This document shows, in pieces, positions 60,202 through 64,000 of a stretch of DNA of 64,000 bases; the first letter of the stretch is position 1, and each line of letters opens with the position of its first letter. A model generated the notes under the pieces. That model ran no database searches. It saw only the letters and a program-made list of their open reading frames with translations, and was not told the DNA's origin. The position numbers and the translations under genes are program-made. The stretch spans positions 4,030,001-4,094,000 of the forward strand of contig NZ_CP052757.1 in the NCBI RefSeq assembly GCF_009708005.2. The letters are read 5' to 3'. This stretch comes from Cellulosimicrobium protaetiae. Its GTDB lineage: Bacteria; Actinomycetota; Actinomycetes; Actinomycetales; Cellulomonadaceae.

Positions 60202-61112
60202 CCGCCGTCGACCCCACCACCACCGGGCGGGTGCTCGAGGGCGCCGCGATGCCCGTGCGCCCCACCGCGACCCGGCGCGGCCGCAAGGGCGCGAGCGACC
60301 TGTCGCTGCGCGGCAAGGTGCTGCGCTACGTCGTGCTCTCGCTCGCCGCCGTCGTGACGATCTTCCCGTTCTACGCGATGGTCGTGCTGTCGCTGAAGCC
60401 GGCCGCCGCGATCGACTTCCCCGCGTCGCTCCTGCCGACGAACCTCACGACCGAGGCCTACGACCGCGTGCTCGGCGCGGGCAACATCGGCACCTGGCTC
60501 GTCAACACGCTCGTGTACTCGGTCGTGTCCGTCGTCGCGGTGCTGCTGCTCGCGTCGATGGCCGGCTACGCGTTCGCGAAGAAGAAGTTCCCCGGGCGCG
60601 AGGCGATGTTCTGGTCGTTCCTCGCGATGGTCATGGTCCCGTACCACGTGACGCTCATCCCGACGTTCATCCTCATCGCGCAGGCGGGCGGGCTCGACAC
60701 GTACTGGGGCCTGATCCTGCCGACGCTCGCGAACGCGCAGGCCGTGTTCCTCATGCGGCAGTTCATCCTCGACCTGCCCGACGAGCTGTTCGAGGCCGCG
60801 AAGCTCGACGGCGCCTCGGAGTGGCGCATCTTCCTGCGCATCGTGCTGCCGCTGTGCAAGCCGATCCTCGCGACGCTCGGCACGTTCGTCTTCCTGTGGC
60901 ACTGGAACGACTTCCTGTGGCCGCTCATCATCGGCCAGGGCACCGACCACTGGACGCTGACCGTCGGCATCGCCTCGCTCCAGCAGCAGGACGTGCCGCT
61001 CAACATGGTGCTCGCGGGCGCCACCATCTCGTTCGTTCCGATCTTCGCCTCGTACCTCGTGGCCCAGCGCTTCTTCGTCGAGGGCGTCACCTCGTCCGGC
61101 ATCAAGGGATGA
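60198..61112 (+). CDS. Carbohydrate ABC transporter permease 2 (MalG/UgpE type)
   Basis: A 304-residue permease with six membrane helices, the MalG-like MVPYHVTLIPTFILIAQAGGLDTYWGLILP and the EAA loop ELFEAAKLDGASEWRIFLRIVLPLCKP. The C-terminal FFVEGVTSSGIKG matches the common end of this family. The GTG start at 60198 overlaps permease 1, and the end overlaps the epimerase start as ATGA. Confidence 0.93.
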   Translation: MTAVDPTTTGRVLEGAAMPVRPTATRRGRKGASDLSLRGKVLRYVVLSLAAVVTIFPFYAMVVLSLKPAAAIDFPASLLPTNLTTEAYDRVLGAGNIGTWLVNTLVYSVVSVVAVLLLASMAGYAFAKKKFPGREAMFWSFLAMVMVPYHVTLIPTFILIAQAGGLDTYWGLILPTLANAQAVFLMRQFILDLPDELFEAAKLDGASEWRIFLRIVLPLCKPILATLGTFVFLWHWNDFLWPLIIGQGTDHWTLTVGIASLQQQDVPLNMVLAGATISFVPIFASYLVAQRFFVEGVTSSGIKG

Positions 61113-62179
61113 CTCACCACATGACCACGCAGACCAGCACCACCGCCCTGAAGGCCCCGACGTCCGTCGCGGAGCTCGAGGAGCTGCTCACGACGCCGTC
61201 GCCCGCCCTCGTGGAGGACCTGGCTGCCCGCTCGGGCGACCTCGTCATCCTCGGCGCGGGCGGCAAGATGGGCCCGAGCCTGACCGTCCTCGCGCGCCGG
61301 GCACTGGACGCGGCCGGGCGCACGAGCGACGCCGTGCACGCCGTCTCGCGGTGGTCCGACGCCGCGCAGGCCGACCGCCTGCGCGACGCCGGGGTGAACG
61401 TCGTCGCGGCCGACCTGCTCGCGCCCGGCGCCGACCTCGCCGCCCTGCCCGACGGCGCCGACGTCGTCTACATGGTCGGCGCCAAGTTCGGCACCTCGTC
61501 CGCGCCGTCGCTCGCGTGGGCCGCGAACGCGGCGCTCGTGCACGACGTCGCGCGCCGCTACGCCGACTCGACCATCGCGGCGTTCTCCACCGGCAACGTC
61601 TACCCGCTCGTGCCCGTCGAGTCCGGCGGCTGCTCCGAGGAGCACCCCGTCGGGCCGGTCGGCGAGTACGCGATGAGCTGCCTCGGGCGCGAGCGCGTGC
61701 TCCAGCACGCCGCGCTCTCGCGCGGGACGAAGGTCGTGACGATCCGCCTCAACTACGCGGTCGACCTGCGGTACGGCGTCCTGTTCGACGTCGCGTCGCC
61801 CATCCTCGCGGGCGAGCCCGTGGACCTCACGACCGGGCACGTCAACGTCGTGTGGCAGGGGTACGCGAACGAGGTCGCGCTGCGCTCGCTGGGCCTCGCC
61901 TCGTCTCCCGCGACGGCGATCAACCTCACGGGCCCGGAGACGGCCTCCGTCGAGCGGCTCGCGACGCTGCTCGGGCGGGGCCTCGACCGCGAGGTGTCGT
62001 TCACGGGCGAGCCCGCCCCGACGGCCCTGCTCAACGACGCGACGCGCTGCCACGAGCTGTTCGGCTACCCGCAGGTGCCGCTGCGCACGCTCGTGGACTG
62101 GCAGGCGAAGTGGCTCGCGGCCGGACTGCCGACGAGCGGCAAGCCGACGAAGTTCGCCGTGCGCGACGGGGCGTTCTGA
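61109..62179 (+). CDS. NAD-dependent epimerase/dehydratase family protein
   Basis: A 356-residue extended SDR. The cofactor loop is VILGAGGKMGPSLTVLAR (about 46-63), YMVGAKFGTS follows strand 4, and STGNVYPLVP gives the catalytic Ser/Thr. The Tyr of the usual YxxxK is present (Tyr187 in GEYAMSCLGRER), but the +4 residue is Cys191, not Lys, so the classical mechanism may be changed. The ATG at 61109 overlaps permease 2 (an in-frame ATG at 61121 is an alternative). Probably acts on the imported sugar or its acid. Confidence 0.82.
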   Translation: MTHHMTTQTSTTALKAPTSVAELEELLTTPSPALVEDLAARSGDLVILGAGGKMGPSLTVLARRALDAAGRTSDAVHAVSRWSDAAQADRLRDAGVNVVAADLLAPGADLAALPDGADVVYMVGAKFGTSSAPSLAWAANAALVHDVARRYADSTIAAFSTGNVYPLVPVESGGCSEEHPVGPVGEYAMSCLGRERVLQHAALSRGTKVVTIRLNYAVDLRYGVLFDVASPILAGEPVDLTTGHVNVVWQGYANEVALRSLGLASSPATAINLTGPETASVERLATLLGRGLDREVSFTGEPAPTALLNDATRCHELFGYPQVPLRTLVDWQAKWLAAGLPTSGKPTKFAVRDGAF

Positions 62180-63363
62180 TGACGGCCACCCCCGCCGCGG
62201 CACCGGTGGCGAGCCCGCGCCTCGCCGACGACGTCGCCGCGCTCCTGCGCACGGGGACCGTCATCCCGGCCCAGCCCCTCGCGCTCGACGCCGACCGTCG
62301 TCTCGACGAGCGCCGCCAGCGCGCGCTCACGCGGTACTACCACGCGGCGGGCGCGGGCGGCGTGGCCGTCGGCGTCCACACGACGCAGTTCGAGATCCGC
62401 GAGCACGGGCTCCTGCGGCCCGTGCTCGAGCTCGCGGCCGAGGTGTCGCGCGCGACGATCGCGGGCGACGCGCCGGCGGGCTCGCTGCACGCCGGTCCCC
62501 GCCCGCTCGTCCAGGTCGCGGGCGCGGCCGGCGACGTGCGCCAGGCCGTCGCGGAGGCCGAGCTCGCGGCGGAGCTCGGGTACGACGCCGTCCTGCTGGC
62601 CCCGCGCGTGCCCGGCCTCTCCGGCTCGCGCGAGGAGGTCGAGCGCGTGCTGCTCGACCGCGCCCGCGCCGTGGGCGAGGTGCTGCCCGTCATCGGGTTC
62701 TACCTCCAGGAGGCGATCGGCGGGCCGCGCCTGTCCGTGGGCTTCTGGCGCGAGTACGCGTCGATCGAGGCGGTCGTCGCGATCAAGGCCGCGCCGTTCC
62801 ACCGCTACCGGACGATCGACGTGCTGCGCGGCGTCGCCGCGTCGGGTCGTGGCGACGAGATCGCGCTGTACACGGGCAACGACGACGCGATCGTCGCGGA
62901 CCTCACGCAGTGCCTCGACGTCCCGGTGACGGACGCCGAGGGGCGGGCCGCGACGTTCACCGCGCGGTTCGTGGGCGGCCTGCTCGGGCAGTGGGCGGTG
63001 TGGACCCGGGGCGCGGTCGAGACGCTGGCCCTCGCGCACGCCGCGCACGGCATCGGCCCCGACGGCGAGGCCACCGTGCCCGACGCCGCCGCCCTCGCGA
63101 CGCTCACCGCGCGCGCGGCCGGCCTCACCGACGCGAACGCGGCCGTCTTCGACGCGGCGCACGACTTCGCGGGCGTCATCGCGGGCGTGCACGAGGTGCT
63201 GCGCCGACAGGGCCTGCTCGACGGCATCTGGTGCCTCGACCCGGACGAGACCCTCTCCCCCGGGCAGGCTGACGAGCTCACGCGCGTGACGTCGTCTTAC
63301 CCGTGGCTCGCGGCCGCGGACGACGCGCTCGTCGCGGAGCACCTCGAGGACTGGCTGCGATGA
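62179..63363 (+). CDS. DapA-like (dihydrodipicolinate synthase family) aldolase
   Basis: A 394-residue class I aldolase-like TIM barrel, longer than the usual 290-310. Schiff-base Lys203 lies in AVVAIKAAPF and the proton-relay Tyr175 in VIGFYLQEAIGG. The usual GTTGE loop is replaced by GVHTTQFEI, so it is not lysine-pathway DapA but a sugar-acid member. It could split a 2-keto-3-deoxy sugar acid into pyruvate plus an aldehyde. The start overlaps the epimerase stop (TGATG), and its end overlaps the next gene (ATGA). Confidence 0.82.
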   Translation: MTATPAAAPVASPRLADDVAALLRTGTVIPAQPLALDADRRLDERRQRALTRYYHAAGAGGVAVGVHTTQFEIREHGLLRPVLELAAEVSRATIAGDAPAGSLHAGPRPLVQVAGAAGDVRQAVAEAELAAELGYDAVLLAPRVPGLSGSREEVERVLLDRARAVGEVLPVIGFYLQEAIGGPRLSVGFWREYASIEAVVAIKAAPFHRYRTIDVLRGVAASGRGDEIALYTGNDDAIVADLTQCLDVPVTDAEGRAATFTARFVGGLLGQWAVWTRGAVETLALAHAAHGIGPDGEATVPDAAALATLTARAAGLTDANAAVFDAAHDFAGVIAGVHEVLRRQGLLDGIWCLDPDETLSPGQADELTRVTSSYPWLAAADDALVAEHLEDWLR

Positions 63364-64000
63364 CCCTCGCGCCCGGCACGGAGACCGGCGCGGAGACCGG
63401 CCCGGGTACCGGGGCGGCCCGTGCGGTCGTCGCGGTCGCGCCGTGGCTGCGCGCCGAGCTGTTCGCCCCGGACGCCTGGGAGCGCCTGGCCGGGGCGGGA
63501 CCGTTCGACGTCGTCGACGACCCGCGGGCGCTCGGCGCCGCCCTCGACCGGCTGGGCCCCGCGGTGCGCGAGAGCGTCGACGCGCTCGTCATCTCCTGGG
63601 GGACGCCGCCGCTGGACGCCGACCTCCTGGACCGGCTCCCCGGGCTGCGGCTCGTCGCGCACACCGGCGCCTCGGTCAAGCCGTTCGTCACGCCGGACCT
63701 GTGGGCACGCGGGGTCCGCGTGACGCAGGCGGGCCAGGCGATGGCGCGCCCGGTCGCGGAGGTCTCCGTGACGTTCGCGCTCGCCCTGCTGCACCAGGTC
63801 CCCGCGTTCCACAACGCCCTGCACGACGGCGTCCCGTGGGCCGGCGCCGAGGCGGCACCCCCGCGGTACGAGATCGCGGGCACGCGCGTCGGTGTCGTCG
63901 GGGCGTCGCGCACCGGGCGCGCGGCGATCGCGATGCTGCGCGCGCTCGGCGCGGAGGTCGTCGTCGCCGACCCGACCCTCTCCCCCGCCGAGGCGACAGC
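63360..64000 (+). CDS. D-2-hydroxyacid dehydrogenase, N-terminal part (cut by right edge)
   Basis: 213 codons are visible. After a Gly/Thr-rich start (GTETGAETGPGTG), ALVISWGTPPLDADLLDRLPGLRLVAHTGASVKPFV and the NAD loop RVGVVGASRTGRAAIAMLRALGAEVVVADP match the D-isomer-specific hydroxyacid dehydrogenase fold. The catalytic Arg, Glu and His lie beyond the window. The ATG at 63360 overlaps the DapA-like stop. It is the second such dehydrogenase in the regulon and may reduce or oxidise the acid product of the aldolase step. Confidence 0.85.
   Translation, partial: MTLAPGTETGAETGPGTGAARAVVAVAPWLRAELFAPDAWERLAGAGPFDVVDDPRALGAALDRLGPAVRESVDALVISWGTPPLDADLLDRLPGLRLVAHTGASVKPFVTPDLWARGVRVTQAGQAMARPVAEVSVTFALALLHQVPAFHNALHDGVPWAGAEAAPPRYEIAGTRVGVVGASRTGRAAIAMLRALGAEVVVADPTLSPAEAT

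Noticed and set aside
1-64000. CRISPR arrays, tRNA/rRNA genes, insertion sequences, prophage or conjugative genes
   Set aside because: No regularly spaced repeats, cloverleaf-like tRNA ends, transposases, integrases or phage proteins were recognised anywhere in the window.

Overview
The window is very GC-rich and has short or overlapping intergenic gaps, frequent GTG starts and many leaderless-looking promoters. Together with GTP-type PEP carboxykinase, the radA/disA/mutY neighbourhood, a RamB-type regulator and a short ArgA-type acetyltransferase, this points to a high-GC actinobacterium. A plant-polymer degrader of the Cellulomonadaceae/Promicromonosporaceae kind is my best guess. No tRNA, rRNA, CRISPR array, insertion sequence or phage gene was seen.

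Region 1 (1-11032, minus strand) is an L-arabinose regulon. It holds araB-araD-araA, a YtfQRT/YjfF-type sugar ABC importer, the start of a secreted protein cut by the left edge, and a LacI-family regulator. Five copies of a TGTKANCGCTCACA-like operator sit in front of the secreted gene (two), the importer (two) and araB (one). Region 2 (11029-23838) is mostly housekeeping: proC, a small potassium channel, radA, a NudK-like NUDIX hydrolase with a deoxyribosyltransferase-like protein and a DeoR regulator, ctaA, an alpha/beta hydrolase with a MarR regulator, disA, a methyltransferase, mutY and argA with a likely ARG box. Region 3 (23909-29428) is a glycerol locus: a SorC-type regulator divergent from glpD, glpF and glpK. 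Region 4 (29591-38784) holds a stress-type flavin-binding protein, a quinone-oxidoreductase-like enzyme, a prolyl-aminopeptidase-like hydrolase, a RamB-like regulator divergent from pckG, trpS with an unannotated Trp-codon leader peptide, and an SMP-30 family lactonase.

Region 5 (38818-64000) looks like a dispersed, possibly undescribed carbohydrate-catabolism regulon. A short palindrome, TGCTATAGCA or a one-base variant, occurs seven times, always in front of genes: two hydroxyacid/FAH-family genes, an SDR, a four-gene operon chained by GTGA overlaps (ceramidase-like protein, SDR, enolase-superfamily dehydratase, SDR), an Eis-like acetyltransferase, two tandem Tat-exported beta-helix proteins, and a Gfo/Idh-ABC importer-epimerase-DapA-like aldolase-hydroxyacid dehydrogenase operon that runs off the right edge. 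A GntR/FadR-family regulator at 47373 lies next to one copy and is the obvious candidate repressor. The enzyme set (sugar dehydrogenases, acid-sugar dehydratase, FAH hydrolase, DapA-like aldolase, no sugar kinase) fits non-phosphorylative breakdown of an acidic or deoxy sugar released outside the cell. The actual substrate cannot be read from sequence.

In regulatory terms, both ABC operons carry a perfect stem-loop just after the binding-protein gene. Several convergent gene pairs share long perfect inverted repeats as bidirectional terminators. At least six genes have a TANNNT hexamer ending 6-7 nt before the start codon, which implies leaderless mRNAs.
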